Origin: Torulaspora globosa | Lineage: Eukaryota; Ascomycota; Saccharomycetes; Saccharomycetales; Saccharomycetaceae | DNA: 64,000 nucleotides | Assembly (NCBI RefSeq): GCF_014133895.1 | Contig: NC_050731.1 | Location: 682,001-746,000, forward strand | Direction of reading: 5' to 3' | Shown here: piece after piece, positions 48,836 to 58,611 of the stretch | Layout: every line of letters begins with the position of its first letter | Position numbering within the stretch: position 1 is the stretch's first letter | Position numbers and translations under genes: made by a program | The notes under the pieces: model-generated | What the model was told of the DNA's origin: nothing | The model's input: only the letters and a program-made list of their open reading frames with translations | Database searches by the model: none

Positions 48836-49445
48836 AGTAAAAACCCTTCTACAAGCACTTTGTGGTATAGATTCGATAGAAACCACTTCCGGTTAGCCTA
48901 CTTTACCACTTGATTTACTCATCAACCGAATAAAATGGAATTGCTTGCAAGCTTTTAGGGCTTCCAGACCGGAAAAACTAAGTTAACCAAACAGGAATAT
49001 GATCTGCAAAGCGGAACAATGCGAGTTGCCAATTAATCCACCTTTTTTCCGAAACATGCAGATAGATCATCCGTCACGGAAAAATTATATCTCGTGGATA
49101 AATTGCATTAAATATCCTAGCCAGTAAAAGTATACCAACTGGGAGTCAAAAAGTGGATATCTGGTAAGGCTGAAAGTCACACGAGCAGAGACTAGACGAG
49201 CCTTTTTAATATGGTAAATTAGAGTTTTCGGCCGAGAAGTTCGAGCTTCAAGCTAAACTAATGAACTCAAGTCGTCTGACTGGCTGCTCTTGAGAGAAGC
49301 GTAGATCAGTTCTTTAAATTCTACTGGACCATTGACAGTTATGCCCTGCATGAATATTCCTGAAGTATATAAGCAGATCGAGAATGGTAGTTTGCTTGGG
49401 AAGCTGTCTCTCGAGCGTTGGTAAAAGCAGAGAAAATAAATCAAG
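48836..49445. other. SSL1-THI73 divergent spacer
   Basis: This 610-bp spacer has no recognisable gene or RNA. It holds both promoters. No thiamine-type regulatory site can be identified by eye with confidence. Confidence 0.5.
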
Positions 49446-51071
49446 ATGAGTGCTGCAGCTAGTGCTATTAGTTATGTGGAATCTAGAGGTAAAGAAGAAG
49501 ATGTCACCACTAATGTTAAGGCAGACGATGTTTCAAACTCATCCGATAATTATGGGAGTAGCACTTTAGATGAAGCTGATGATGAGGTTGACGTCGCTTT
49601 ACTATTTCTGAAGGAGAATCATGCCAAGGAAACAGTTATCGAGAAAGATGATCAGTTGAGGACGGCTGAAGAAAAGAGCAGGGCGAATTTTTATGGTGCA
49701 AGTGACCTGCCACCAAAGGTTCTGAGAAAATTGGATATTTTTGTGTTGCCTTTCTTGTGCTGTACCTACTTGCTCATGTTTCTTGATAAGGCATTGTTAA
49801 ACTATGCGGCAGCGATGGGGATCAAGAAGCATTTGAAAGGGAATGAATTCTCGAATTTAGGTACTATTTTCTCTGCCGCATACATCTTCATGGAACCTAT
49901 TGTCACCTATTTGATTCAAAAGTTCCCGATATCTAAAATCATGGCGATCTTCATTGTGTGTTGGGGTATTGTGCTCGCCTGTCATTCCGCGTGTAAGACG
50001 TACGCCTCTCTTATGGTGGTACGTACCTTGCTGGGCATGTTCGAATCGGCAAGTGCGGTTGGTTGCATCGCTGTGAGCGGCATGTATTACACGAAGTCTG
50101 AACAAAGTGCGAGAATTGGTTATTGGGCAGCTCAGGCAGGTACCGGGTACATCATTGGTGGTTTGATCTCATTTGGCTTCTTGCACTACCACGGCAAAAG
50201 TTTCACATCATGGCAAATCATGTTCTTGGTGGTAGGTTTGGTCACCGTTGTGTTTGGGATTATAACGTTTTTATACCTGCCAGATAATGTCACTAACGCT
50301 TGGTTCCTGAATCAGGATGAGAAAGTTGCTGTCGTTAAGCACATCAGAGACAACCAAACTGGTGTCGAAAACAAGAAATTCAAAAAACAACATGTTAAGG
50401 AACTTATCTTCCATGATAAACTGACTTGGCCTATGTTGGCGATCACCGCTTTCTCGCAGATCTCTACTGGTTCCATTGGTACCTTTTCTGTTACTATTAC
50501 ACAAACTTTCGGTTTTGATAGCAAGCAGACCGCACTTTTGCAGCTTCCTATCGGTGCGATTACTATCATCATCATCATCGTGACAACGCAGATGATTTCT
50601 CGTTGGAACCAAATTACGTTGGTCACCACATCCATGTACATCCCAGCCATCATCGGTTGCATTGTTATGTTGGCTTTGCCTCTTTCAAACCATGTCGGGA
50701 ACCTTTTGGCGCTATATCTACTTTACAGCGGTTCCTGCGTGATTACCAACATCTACATTTGGAATTCCTGTAACACTTCGGGTTATTGTAAAAGAATTGT
50801 TAGAAATGCTTTGACAATGATTGTTTACAACGTGGCCTGTATTGTCGCGCCACAAATGTTTAGAGCTTATTCTGCTCCTCGTTATGTGCCGGCTAAGATT
50901 GCTCTGCTAGTTACTCAATGTGTCTGCGTTCCGCTTCAATTGTATGTTGGTTATTTGAGCAGAAGAGAAAACCTAAAAAGAGACAAAGAACAGGAAGGTC
51001 AAGTCATCGAAAACTATCAATTCCTTGACTTGACAGATATTGAGAATAGGAGTTTCAGGTACGTTTATTAG
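49446..51071 (+). CDS. THI73: THI73, MFS anion:cation symporter family transporter
   Basis: This 541-aa major facilitator superfamily protein has an acidic N-terminal tail (about 1-85) and about twelve hydrophobic segments. RTLLGMFESASAVGC is the family signature of the allantoate/anion:cation symporter group. It matches yeast Thi73 (523 aa, YLR004C), which is induced by lack of thiamine; its substrate is not firmly known. A THI5 gene lies 9 kb away. It is divergent from SSL1. Confidence 0.93.
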   Translation: MSAAASAISYVESRGKEEDVTTNVKADDVSNSSDNYGSSTLDEADDEVDVALLFLKENHAKETVIEKDDQLRTAEEKSRANFYGASDLPPKVLRKLDIFVLPFLCCTYLLMFLDKALLNYAAAMGIKKHLKGNEFSNLGTIFSAAYIFMEPIVTYLIQKFPISKIMAIFIVCWGIVLACHSACKTYASLMVVRTLLGMFESASAVGCIAVSGMYYTKSEQSARIGYWAAQAGTGYIIGGLISFGFLHYHGKSFTSWQIMFLVVGLVTVVFGIITFLYLPDNVTNAWFLNQDEKVAVVKHIRDNQTGVENKKFKKQHVKELIFHDKLTWPMLAITAFSQISTGSIGTFSVTITQTFGFDSKQTALLQLPIGAITIIIIIVTTQMISRWNQITLVTTSMYIPAIIGCIVMLALPLSNHVGNLLALYLLYSGSCVITNIYIWNSCNTSGYCKRIVRNALTMIVYNVACIVAPQMFRAYSAPRYVPAKIALLVTQCVCVPLQLYVGYLSRRENLKRDKEQEGQVIENYQFLDLTDIENRSFRYVY

Positions 51072-51700
51072 TTCGATGTTTTCAATAGTGAAATATAATT
51101 CTTAATGTGTCAACTACGTTACTGAAGGCGCTCAAGTGGTTTGCTGGCCATATACGCGCGCAAACAAAGCCTTGTATTAGCTCATTTAGCATCGAAAATG
51201 CTCTGCTTTCATCTGGTAGGAAAGATTAGTATGCTAGGTTGTCCACTGGATGTGTCGAGAATTAATCCGTGTACCACGCAATAGATAAATAAGACCTCTA
51301 GTTCAGCTGTAAGATTGGCATCATTGGATATCGTCGCTGTCCTGGCGAGCATTGAGATAGAAAGAGTGACTGTTGCTAATCGTAAAGTGCTCCAAGCTTT
51401 GTGCGTAAGTGCAGGAACTCACTGTCATATTTCAGCATTGCTGGCACGCCTGATCTCAGAAGAGACCTGCAGTCGCTACAAGAAGAGCCCCGTTCTACAC
51501 CGCTGGGGACAAGAGGGTTTCCTGATTTATCTAGTGACACCACGGGCACTAGTCTTGGTGCTGCTTTCAATTAATTGTAATCCAAAGTTGACGATTAAAT
51601 GAGCTGTAATTTTTTTCTCAGCCTTTCGCTATACGAAAAATAATGCTCATCTCATTGATCTCATATTGACAATAGCATAAACTGATCGCTGTCAATCATC
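51072..51700. other. THI73-CMS1 spacer
   Basis: This 629-bp spacer contains only short frames. A 95-codon frame (51315-51602, plus) begins at TTG and has no ATG of note or recognisable features. A GCTCAT repeat near 51645 is a PAC-like site for CMS1. Confidence 0.5.
51645..51655 (-). promoter_or_regulatory. PAC-like site upstream of CMS1
   Basis: GCTCATCTCAT on the plus strand reads ATGAGATGAGC on the minus strand, containing a GATGAGC core. It lies 46 bp before the CMS1 ATG. Confidence 0.45.
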
Positions 51701-52534
51701 ATGTCGAATCCTGACGATTTGGAAGACGGATTGCTATACGATTACCAATCTGATACTGAATCTAATCATATAAAAGAGGTTTCACCTGAGACAGCAGACA
51801 AAGCAGACGAGGTTTTAAGTGATAGAAAAAGAGCACCTGAAGACAATGCTAGTGAAAAGAAGCTTCTATCCAAGAGACAAAAAAAGCTCGGAAATTCGAG
51901 CCTTCGTGACAAGAAGAAGGAGCTGTTTGAATATGAGATCGAGCGAAGGAAGGCTTTGGCGAAATCTTCACCGGAGGTAATTGTTGACTATTTCGCAGCT
52001 TTGGTTCGAGAGAAAAACCCAAATTTAAGTGCTCTTGAGTTAGATGATTTATATTTCAAAAAATCGGATTTCATTTCCACTGAAAAGTTTGAGAAAGATC
52101 GCTCGTTAACTAACTTTCCGGATTTTGTCTCACAATTCACTAAAGCCCCACGAGCACTGATCCTTTCGATGTCGAATATGAGAGTCGCAGACATCTTTAG
52201 GAGTTTAAATGGAAGTAAGAACTGCGTAAAGCTGTTTTCTAAGAATAAGCTGAAAGATGACCTGGCGATAGTGGAAAGGGTGTTTGAAAAAAAAACAAAT
52301 GAGAAAACGCAGAATATTAAATACTTCATATCGACTCCCACTCGTATCAACAAGATATTTGAGAGCAGTGAGCTGTTTTTCCAAGGTAAAGATAAACTGG
52401 ACGTCATTCTAGATGCCAGCTATTTGGATCCGAAGAAGAACACCTTGCTTTCGTCGGACAATACCATGATTCTGTGCCAAGTTCTCAAGCTTGTACTTGA
52501 GAGGAAAAGCTCTGTGAAAATACTACTATACTAG
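51701..52534 (+). CDS. CMS1: CMS1, 90S pre-ribosome associated protein
   Basis: This 277-aa protein matches yeast Cms1 (291 aa, YLR003C) from the start MSNPDDLEDGL to the end ERKSSVKILLY. It resembles a degenerate DEAD-type helicase core without the usual ATPase motifs: the block DKLDVILDASYLDP replaces a DEAD box. Cms1 is associated with 90S pre-ribosomes; the molecular role is poorly known. A PAC-like site lies upstream. Confidence 0.94.
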   Translation: MSNPDDLEDGLLYDYQSDTESNHIKEVSPETADKADEVLSDRKRAPEDNASEKKLLSKRQKKLGNSSLRDKKKELFEYEIERRKALAKSSPEVIVDYFAALVREKNPNLSALELDDLYFKKSDFISTEKFEKDRSLTNFPDFVSQFTKAPRALILSMSNMRVADIFRSLNGSKNCVKLFSKNKLKDDLAIVERVFEKKTNEKTQNIKYFISTPTRINKIFESSELFFQGKDKLDVILDASYLDPKKNTLLSSDNTMILCQVLKLVLERKSSVKILLY

Positions 52535-52570
52535 ATTTGTAATTGGCATAAATGGCTCACCATGAATATG

Positions 52571-54685
52571 CTAAAAGGGCCTCCGTATCGATAGCTTTCT
52601 GACTAACATCGATGGCTTTCGTGTTATTTTAGAAGGGCTTGTCGAGCTTGACTTCCTTTTGCCTTTCAAATGATTGACCTTTTCAGCCGGCTTATCGTAA
52701 TCGTTCATCTTTGTCCTTCTCGCGGATATGTTCGAGCGTCTATCAGAATCGTTGCGAGACACCAATTCCGGAAGAGCATCAAAACCGTCAAAATTCAGAC
52801 CGCTTGTGCTTCTTCTCAGTATCTTGATATGTTTCCTGTCTTTATTCAAAACAGGACTGCGCAGCAGATGTTTGGTCCTGTCCGTTCGGAAGATTTGAGA
52901 CACGGGCTTGAGATATATTGATGCAATGGACCCAACATTGAGCTCAAGTTCCTCTAAAACGAGTGGATCTAGTTTTGTATTCAATTCTATTACGGGCAAT
53001 TCGCCGTCTACAATTTTTTTGATGGCATCGCTACTCATCAGATGGTTCTTTGGTGACTGACTCATGGACAATAGATTCCAATACATAAAGGCTCTTCCTC
53101 TAAGGTCAGGGTTGTTGGTCTCCTCTGTGCAAACTTTGAACATTTGCAGACAGTTTTTCTCAGTCGCTGGGTTAGGGTCTCTAACGAAGAACCGTACGCT
53201 GGAATTTAAAATGGAATATTGAACTTCAAGGGTTTCCTCCTTGATATTAGAGGAAAAGGTATCAAAAACTTGTAGATAATTCGGTATATCTCGAGAATAT
53301 TGAGTTATTATCCATATCATTGCATTTTTGGATTCTGGCTCCTGAACTGAGTCTTTATATTCAACCAGTTTGTTTATGATGGAAGTGAAGTCCTCGGTGT
53401 GTTTCCGCAAAATATTTCTAAAAACTGATATGATCTCTTGTATGACATAATCAACACCAAATTCCAGTAGATCCAAGAGTGCTGACACACATTCAGCTGC
53501 ACAATCTCTATCGAGCTTGACAGCAAGATTTCCGATAGCTCTTATAGCCTTACGTGACATCTGAATATCAATATCTGTGGCATACTGTTCAAGTTCTTCC
53601 AAAATCCTCGACAAACTGTCGCGATTCGCTGATAGGTATAAACATTCGAGTTTAGTGTCCTTGATGTAAATGGGGTCATTGAACTCTATGAAAAAATAGG
53701 AAACGTCCATTTGTAACAAAGGAGTATCTCTACTCAGCAGCAGTAATATGATGTTTCTCAATACAAGAAACTGTATTTCTGGTGGTTTATTCAATAGTGA
53801 CACAATGGAATTTGAAAATCTTTTAATTAGCGACTCATCAACTTGGTCGACGTAATTCAGTAAGTAAGCAACAAATTTGAAAGCGTTCAGGGCAACAAAG
53901 GTGTTAACATGTTGCAATTGCGTCAACGCAATATCAATCATTTCATATGCATCTTCGTGATTTTCTGGCACTGCTGAAATGGTTAATGACTCCAATGCAA
54001 GTGCCTTGTCCCATTCATTCAGTTGAGGCAGAAGATCTAATAGTTTGAATGATGTGTCCATGTGGAGCCTTAAAGGCTGCAGATCCATATTTCTGTCGTG
54101 AATGGTATGCAAAGCATGTAGTGCCGCTATTCTTAAAGTTGGTTGTGTATTTTCCCGCTCGATAAGATTCAAAAGAAGGTCCAAAAGATCTGTCCTCGCA
54201 GATCCTGTGAATTCCAGTTGCTCCGAGGCATAAATTGCTGTTTTAGTCACGTTAGGTGGTACGCTACGGCGATTTATGAATGACAAAACATTTTTCGTAG
54301 CTTCCTCGAAGAACTCGGATACGGGCACTGCTACCAATGTTTCCAGCGCCATAATCTGTACTTGCTCGTTCCTGCTGTTTAGGTCACCAAGTATCAGTGG
54401 CAATGCCTCAAGGGCAATCTTAGGCCTCGCGGAGCCCAGCGATCTGACATATTCATGACAGATCCTCTTTACTTCAAGGTCATCCTCGATCTTCCAAAAT
54501 TTCAAAATTTCAGGAATCAAGATTGCCATCTCACTGTAATTCCCCATCGTTAGATTGGCAACGATCTTCCGTAAAGCATTCTTCCTCTTATTAGCACTCG
54601 ATTTCGATTTTTTCACATCGAAGGCTTGTAGTTCAGCTCGCAGCTCATTGGCTTTATATCTAGTGAAGACCCTCTGGTCAGACAT
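52571..54685 (-). CDS. APL2: APL2, beta-adaptin of AP-1
   Basis: This 704-aa large adaptin subunit of AP-1 acts in clathrin-coated vesicle formation at the Golgi and endosomes. The trunk is built of HEAT/ARM-like helical repeats from about residue 15 (SANKRKNALRKIVANLTMGNY) to 560. The C-terminal region is basic (KRKSSSTSPSKITRKPSM) and there is no large ear domain, as in yeast Apl2 (726 aa, YKL135C). Assignment to Apl2 rather than Apl1 rests on general resemblance and on neighbours. Confidence 0.9.
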   Translation of the reverse strand: MSDQRVFTRYKANELRAELQAFDVKKSKSSANKRKNALRKIVANLTMGNYSEMAILIPEILKFWKIEDDLEVKRICHEYVRSLGSARPKIALEALPLILGDLNSRNEQVQIMALETLVAVPVSEFFEEATKNVLSFINRRSVPPNVTKTAIYASEQLEFTGSARTDLLDLLLNLIERENTQPTLRIAALHALHTIHDRNMDLQPLRLHMDTSFKLLDLLPQLNEWDKALALESLTISAVPENHEDAYEMIDIALTQLQHVNTFVALNAFKFVAYLLNYVDQVDESLIKRFSNSIVSLLNKPPEIQFLVLRNIILLLLSRDTPLLQMDVSYFFIEFNDPIYIKDTKLECLYLSANRDSLSRILEELEQYATDIDIQMSRKAIRAIGNLAVKLDRDCAAECVSALLDLLEFGVDYVIQEIISVFRNILRKHTEDFTSIINKLVEYKDSVQEPESKNAMIWIITQYSRDIPNYLQVFDTFSSNIKEETLEVQYSILNSSVRFFVRDPNPATEKNCLQMFKVCTEETNNPDLRGRAFMYWNLLSMSQSPKNHLMSSDAIKKIVDGELPVIELNTKLDPLVLEELELNVGSIASIYLKPVSQIFRTDRTKHLLRSPVLNKDRKHIKILRRSTSGLNFDGFDALPELVSRNDSDRRSNISARRTKMNDYDKPAEKVNHLKGKRKSSSTSPSKITRKPSMLVRKLSIRRPF

Positions 54686-55230
54686 TGCGAATGTGTAGCT
54701 AAAATCGCGGTGGCAGATGAGAGCCAGAATCTAACTCCTTGAGTCTAGCTTTTGTTTAAGTTCGATCAGTAGAATGCTCGGTACGTTGAAGTCTTCGCCC
54801 CTATAGTAGTAGCTTTTTCGGCCAATCTTCAACTAACCTCGACGCTTAGATAATAGAGAAGCAGAAGAACAGTCTTAAGGTGCTAGATACTCAAGTTTGG
54901 CCAGCAGACATCAAGCATCTTTGGCTCAGGTATATGAGGTTTTCCTATGGCGCAGAGAAGTTCGATACAAGAGCAACGGTACCACTGTAAGCTAATCTGT
55001 TCTGTCACTCAAAGGAAGAATGCCCGTAGCAGTCTACTTTCGCTTTACTAGTCTCATCATTCATTTGCTCCCTTGTTTTGAAATGCTTGTTTTAGTGCTT
55101 TAGTTAATAACAGCCTGTAGGCACTAAACATGAAACTACTGAGGGAGTGATGCAGACGACAGAAGGCTAAACAAAAAAAGCAAGTCAAAAGGCTGTTTAA
55201 CTTTACGCTATCACAAAAGCCACAAGACTT

Positions 55231-55237
55231 TGAAACA
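55231..55237 (+). promoter_or_regulatory. Pheromone response element (TGAAACA)
   Basis: TGAAACA is the Ste12 consensus site, 474 bp upstream of the SAG1 ATG. Two further copies occur in the same promoter. Confidence 0.55.
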
Positions 55238-55286
55238 AGCTCTCAAGTTTACACGCAAGTTATGCGGCTGCTTCATGTGTTTCGGA

Positions 55287-55293
55287 TGAAACA
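55287..55293 (+). promoter_or_regulatory. Pheromone response element (ATGAAACA)
   Basis: ATGAAACA contains the full 8-base form of the Ste12 site, 418 bp upstream of SAG1. Confidence 0.6.
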
Positions 55294-55340
55294 ACGGTGC
55301 TCAATGCCAAATATTCGAAATCAAGTCGTACTTATAAAGA

Positions 55341-55366
55341 CATCATTAGAGAACTAATGGGGAAGT
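55341..55366 (-). promoter_or_regulatory. Candidate Mcm1/alpha1 (P'Q) site of SAG1
   Basis: The minus-strand reading TTCCCCATTAGTTC resembles the P' box TTTCCTAATTAGTNC bound by Mcm1. It is followed by a TAATGATG stretch that partly resembles the alpha1 Q box. An alpha-specific gene is expected to carry such an element. The match was made by eye and the Q half is weak. Confidence 0.35.
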
Positions 55367-55585
55367 TTGATTGGTTTTTGGGCTCTTTGCACTGATAGCT
55401 CAATGGGATGTTTCGCTTTAGCTTGCTGAGAGCATGAAGGATCGTATGGATTGCAAGAGACAGTTTCTGAGGCAATGATTCGAGTTCAGGTTTCATAATC
55501 GAACGCTCACATGTGTCGAATGACATTGATTGTTCTGCAAGAGACATTAGATGAAAGTGTCTCCTGCGATATTTGAGGGTAGTCT

Positions 55586-55592
55586 TGTTTCA
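55586..55592 (-). promoter_or_regulatory. Pheromone response element (reverse)
   Basis: TGTTTCA is the reverse complement of TGAAACA, 113 bp upstream of the SAG1 ATG and close to the TATA-like sequence. Confidence 0.6.
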
Positions 55593-55704
55593 GCCTGCAT
55601 CCTTTGCTAATTATAAAAATGGCAATGCAGGATGTGACAGGTTTGTTATGTGTTCAGCTTTGGTTCTATGTCAATCTCAGATATCACACGCCTGATAGCG
55701 GTTG

Positions 55705-58437
55705 ATGAGTTCCTTTCGTTTTTACAGTCTTTCGCTGATTATTTCAAGCCTGGCATTCGCTGCTGAGATCGCTCAGATATCCTTCGCCGGCCTATCTTAC
55801 ACTCCTTTGACCTCTCTCCATTATCCACAGCAAGGATGGAAGGCTTCCTTTGACTTCAGTATCGGTCAATCTGTCTCGACAGGTGACTTCTTCGAGTTAT
55901 CGATGCCACATGTGTATCGATTGAAGTTCGACAACGATGAGTCCACCATGACTGCACAGCTAAGCGACGGGACTCAGGCTTTCAAATGCTACGTTACGCA
56001 ACAAGCTGCCTATTTATATGAGGATACAGTATTCAGATGTGAGGCCACCACAGATCTCTCAGCTGCTGTTTCTGGATCGATGTCTTTTTCTTTAAGCTTC
56101 AGCAATGGTGGATCTGCATATAAATATGAGCTGCAAAATGCTCAAACTTTCCACGCAGGTGTCAATGAGGTGCAGTTGAGTGATAAAATGTCAGCTCCCA
56201 TCAATTTCGATGCCTACGACTTCAATGGCGATATTTATACAATTGGGCGCAGCACGACTTATAACAAGTTTGAAAGTTACTATCTGGGAATGAAGTGTGC
56301 AGACGGATATTTGCTTGGGGGAACTCAAACCATCAACTACGATAATCTGGGCAAAAACTTTGCTCTCGACTGTTCATCCGCTCAAGTTTACCTGTCAGAT
56401 AATTTCAATGATTGGTTTTTGCCCGTTGCTTATGAAAAAGCTTACGCAAATATAACATGTTCTGCTAACAGCTTGCAAGTTAGCTTGAATGAAGCTAAGC
56501 CCAAGGAATCGCTATGGATCAATGCTCTACAGTCTGTAGCTCAAGGGATCAACACAATTCAGCATGATGTCCATTTGATATATTCTTGCTCCAATACTTT
56601 GCAGAAAACAGTTCAAACAAAGGAGCTACATACCATCGTTGAGTACACAATTTATCAGGGAACGGCGGCCGCAACCTTGTCTGGAACGAGCAACCAGCAG
56701 GTACCTACTTCGACGAAGTCGTGCTCAAAATGTACCGCAGCCTCAAGTGATGCAAGCACTCAAACGACTGGTACATGCTCACAATATAGTGACAGCTTAA
56801 TGACGTCGTCGAGTAAAAGCGGTACATCATCAGAGTCATGTTCGTCACCTCTGCGAAGCAGTTCAGTTATCACCGACCATACGACTCCCTGTACTGTCTG
56901 TCATTCTTCAGAAATGATGTCAAGTAGTAGTGGAGCCTCTACGAGCTCAACCATTTCCTCGCCGAGTTCGAGACCTGCTTCATTAAGCACAAGCACTCCT
57001 TCTACGAGTTCAACCGTCACCTCGGCAACAGGAACAACCTCGTCAAATCTAAGCTCAGCTCCGTCTACTACATCGATCAGCTCAATCAAAATAACGTCAT
57101 CAAGCTCATTCCTAACAACTTCAAGCACTTCACCAACAAGCTTTTTCTCTTCAAACACAAACGTTCTCTCATCAAGTACCAAAACAAGTTCAGCAATCAG
57201 CAGGACATCCTCGACGGATATAAGCTCCAATTCATTGATTACTTCGTCAAGCACAAACATCTCTTCGTCAAGCACAAACATCTCTTCATCGAGTACAGGC
57301 ATCCATTCCTCGAGCGGCGAGCGGCCTTCGTCAATGTCAAATAATACAAGCGCACATTCATCAAGCACTGAAACCTCTACTCTAAATTCAAGTACTGCTT
57401 CGCAGAGTATAGGCACTTTTTCATCAAGCGCGAGCCCTCCGCCTGTGAGCTCGGCTAGTTATTTCACTACTGTCTTTTCTTCCTCTGGAACCGAAGCAAC
57501 ATCTTCAGGATCAAGCTCACCTTCAAGCTCAAACAGTTCTCCATCAAGCACCAGAAATTCGCTGACATCCTTGTCCAGTCTGTCCTCGTCAAGTATCACG
57601 TCGCTGAGTACCGGAGTTGTGAACACATCATTCATATATTCTTGGCCTTCAAGCCCCGTCTCATCAATACCGTTCACATCTTCGTCAAGCATCCTACCAT
57701 CATTTTTTTCCTTAACTTCAACGATATCATCACAGGGCACTGCGCCATCGGATAGCTCAGCAATTTCAATTTCGACATCATGCTGGACATCGCTTGATTC
57801 AAGTTGTACAACCGAAACCTCCATGGCTTCTGACACGAAATTTTATACAGTTGAAACAATTAGTTGTTCTCATTGTGATGCCTCTTCGATCTCCGTAAGC
57901 GATTCGGGACTATTCCCTCAGAGTAGAACGACTACCAGTTTGATTGTGAGCAGTATAGGGGGCGCTAACATATCCCACTTTGCTAGCTGTACCAATTGTC
58001 CCGCAAGTACCGCAACACAGTTCATGGGTACAGGGACCTCAAGCGATCTTCAATTATTAACAACAACAACTACTTCTGAAACGGATACTATAAATCCAAG
58101 TCAAAATATTCCTCCTGAACTACAGAGCTCGAGAGACACTGGCTCGGTCTCTAGCGACCGGGGGTTGGTAGTGTCGTCCCCCGTATGGACTGGTGATGTT
58201 ATCACCACCGAAATCTTTCAGATGGGAACAACTAGCACGAAAAATGACACAACTATTTTGGAGACATCCCTGATTACTATCGTGTCCTCCAAGTCGCACA
58301 CCAAACCAGTATCGTTACAACCTACGCCTCTGGTGTCCGAAAGCTCATCATCGGTATATGAGGGAGCGGCCTTCTGCTACGGAGAGGAACGAAGAAACAC
58401 AGCTTTCTTAGCGCTGTTGCTTCTGATGTTATTGTAA
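55705..58437 (+). CDS. SAG1: SAG1, alpha-agglutinin (GPI cell wall mating adhesin)
   Basis: This 910-aa surface glycoprotein of alpha cells binds Aga2 on a cells in mating. A signal peptide (about 1-20) precedes an N-terminal domain (about 20-320) closely similar to yeast Sag1, with FKCYVTQQAAYLYEDTVFRC, FESYYLGMKCADGY and NALQSVAQGINTI. The stalk is about 570 residues of Ser/Thr-rich sequence. It includes a 7-residue repeat (SSSSTNI) and four CxxC motifs (340, 396, 721, 762). The last 20 residues (RRNTAFLALLLLMLL) form the GPI signal, with a likely cleavage site in EGAAF. Yeast Sag1 is 650 aa, so the stalk is longer here. The start is ATG 55705; the codon before is TTG. The promoter has pheromone response elements. 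Confidence 0.92.
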   Translation: MSSFRFYSLSLIISSLAFAAEIAQISFAGLSYTPLTSLHYPQQGWKASFDFSIGQSVSTGDFFELSMPHVYRLKFDNDESTMTAQLSDGTQAFKCYVTQQAAYLYEDTVFRCEATTDLSAAVSGSMSFSLSFSNGGSAYKYELQNAQTFHAGVNEVQLSDKMSAPINFDAYDFNGDIYTIGRSTTYNKFESYYLGMKCADGYLLGGTQTINYDNLGKNFALDCSSAQVYLSDNFNDWFLPVAYEKAYANITCSANSLQVSLNEAKPKESLWINALQSVAQGINTIQHDVHLIYSCSNTLQKTVQTKELHTIVEYTIYQGTAAATLSGTSNQQVPTSTKSCSKCTAASSDASTQTTGTCSQYSDSLMTSSSKSGTSSESCSSPLRSSSVITDHTTPCTVCHSSEMMSSSSGASTSSTISSPSSRPASLSTSTPSTSSTVTSATGTTSSNLSSAPSTTSISSIKITSSSSFLTTSSTSPTSFFSSNTNVLSSSTKTSSAISRTSSTDISSNSLITSSSTNISSSSTNISSSSTGIHSSSGERPSSMSNNTSAHSSSTETSTLNSSTASQSIGTFSSSASPPPVSSASYFTTVFSSSGTEATSSGSSSPSSSNSSPSSTRNSLTSLSSLSSSSITSLSTGVVNTSFIYSWPSSPVSSIPFTSSSSILPSFFSLTSTISSQGTAPSDSSAISISTSCWTSLDSSCTTETSMASDTKFYTVETISCSHCDASSISVSDSGLFPQSRTTTSLIVSSIGGANISHFASCTNCPASTATQFMGTGTSSDLQLLTTTTTSETDTINPSQNIPPELQSSRDTGSVSSDRGLVVSSPVWTGDVITTEIFQMGTTSTKNDTTILETSLITIVSSKSHTKPVSLQPTPLVSESSSSVYEGAAFCYGEERRNTAFLALLLLMLL
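57242..57304 (+). repeat. 21-bp repeat (three copies) in SAG1 stalk
   Basis: The 21-bp unit CTTCGTCAAGCACAAACATC plus T occurs twice exactly and once imperfectly, encoding SSSSTNI, SSSSTNI and SSSSTGI. Such tandem units in adhesin stalks often vary in copy number. Confidence 0.85.
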
Positions 58438-58611
58438 GACAGTTGCTGTAATTTGTACTGTATTGTTGATCTGCTATTATGAGTTGCCTTTATGCTCTAT
58501 AAAGTTCATATTTTTTGTCATTGATTCCTCTATACTGGTAGCGCGTAGCAGATCATTTTATTCGACAATTGAATACCACTAGTTGCAAAGCAGTCAAGAA
58601 GGAAGTTCACA

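Larger units (their letters stand above)
54686..55704. other. 1.0 kb APL2-SAG1 divergent spacer
   Basis: No gene is recognised. The SAG1 side contains three perfect pheromone response elements (55231, 55287, 55586) and a candidate Mcm1/alpha1 site (55341-55366), with a TATA-like ATTATAAAAATGG near 55610. Frames here are short and without features. Confidence 0.55.

Noticed and set aside
51315..51602. 95-codon frame between THI73 and CMS1
   Set aside because: It begins with TTG, has no ATG in a useful place and no recognised features.
56901..57416. Long acidic, repetitive minus-strand ORF (171 codons) opposite SAG1
   Set aside because: It is a mirror image of the Ser/Thr codon usage in the SAG1 stalk; it has no independent features.
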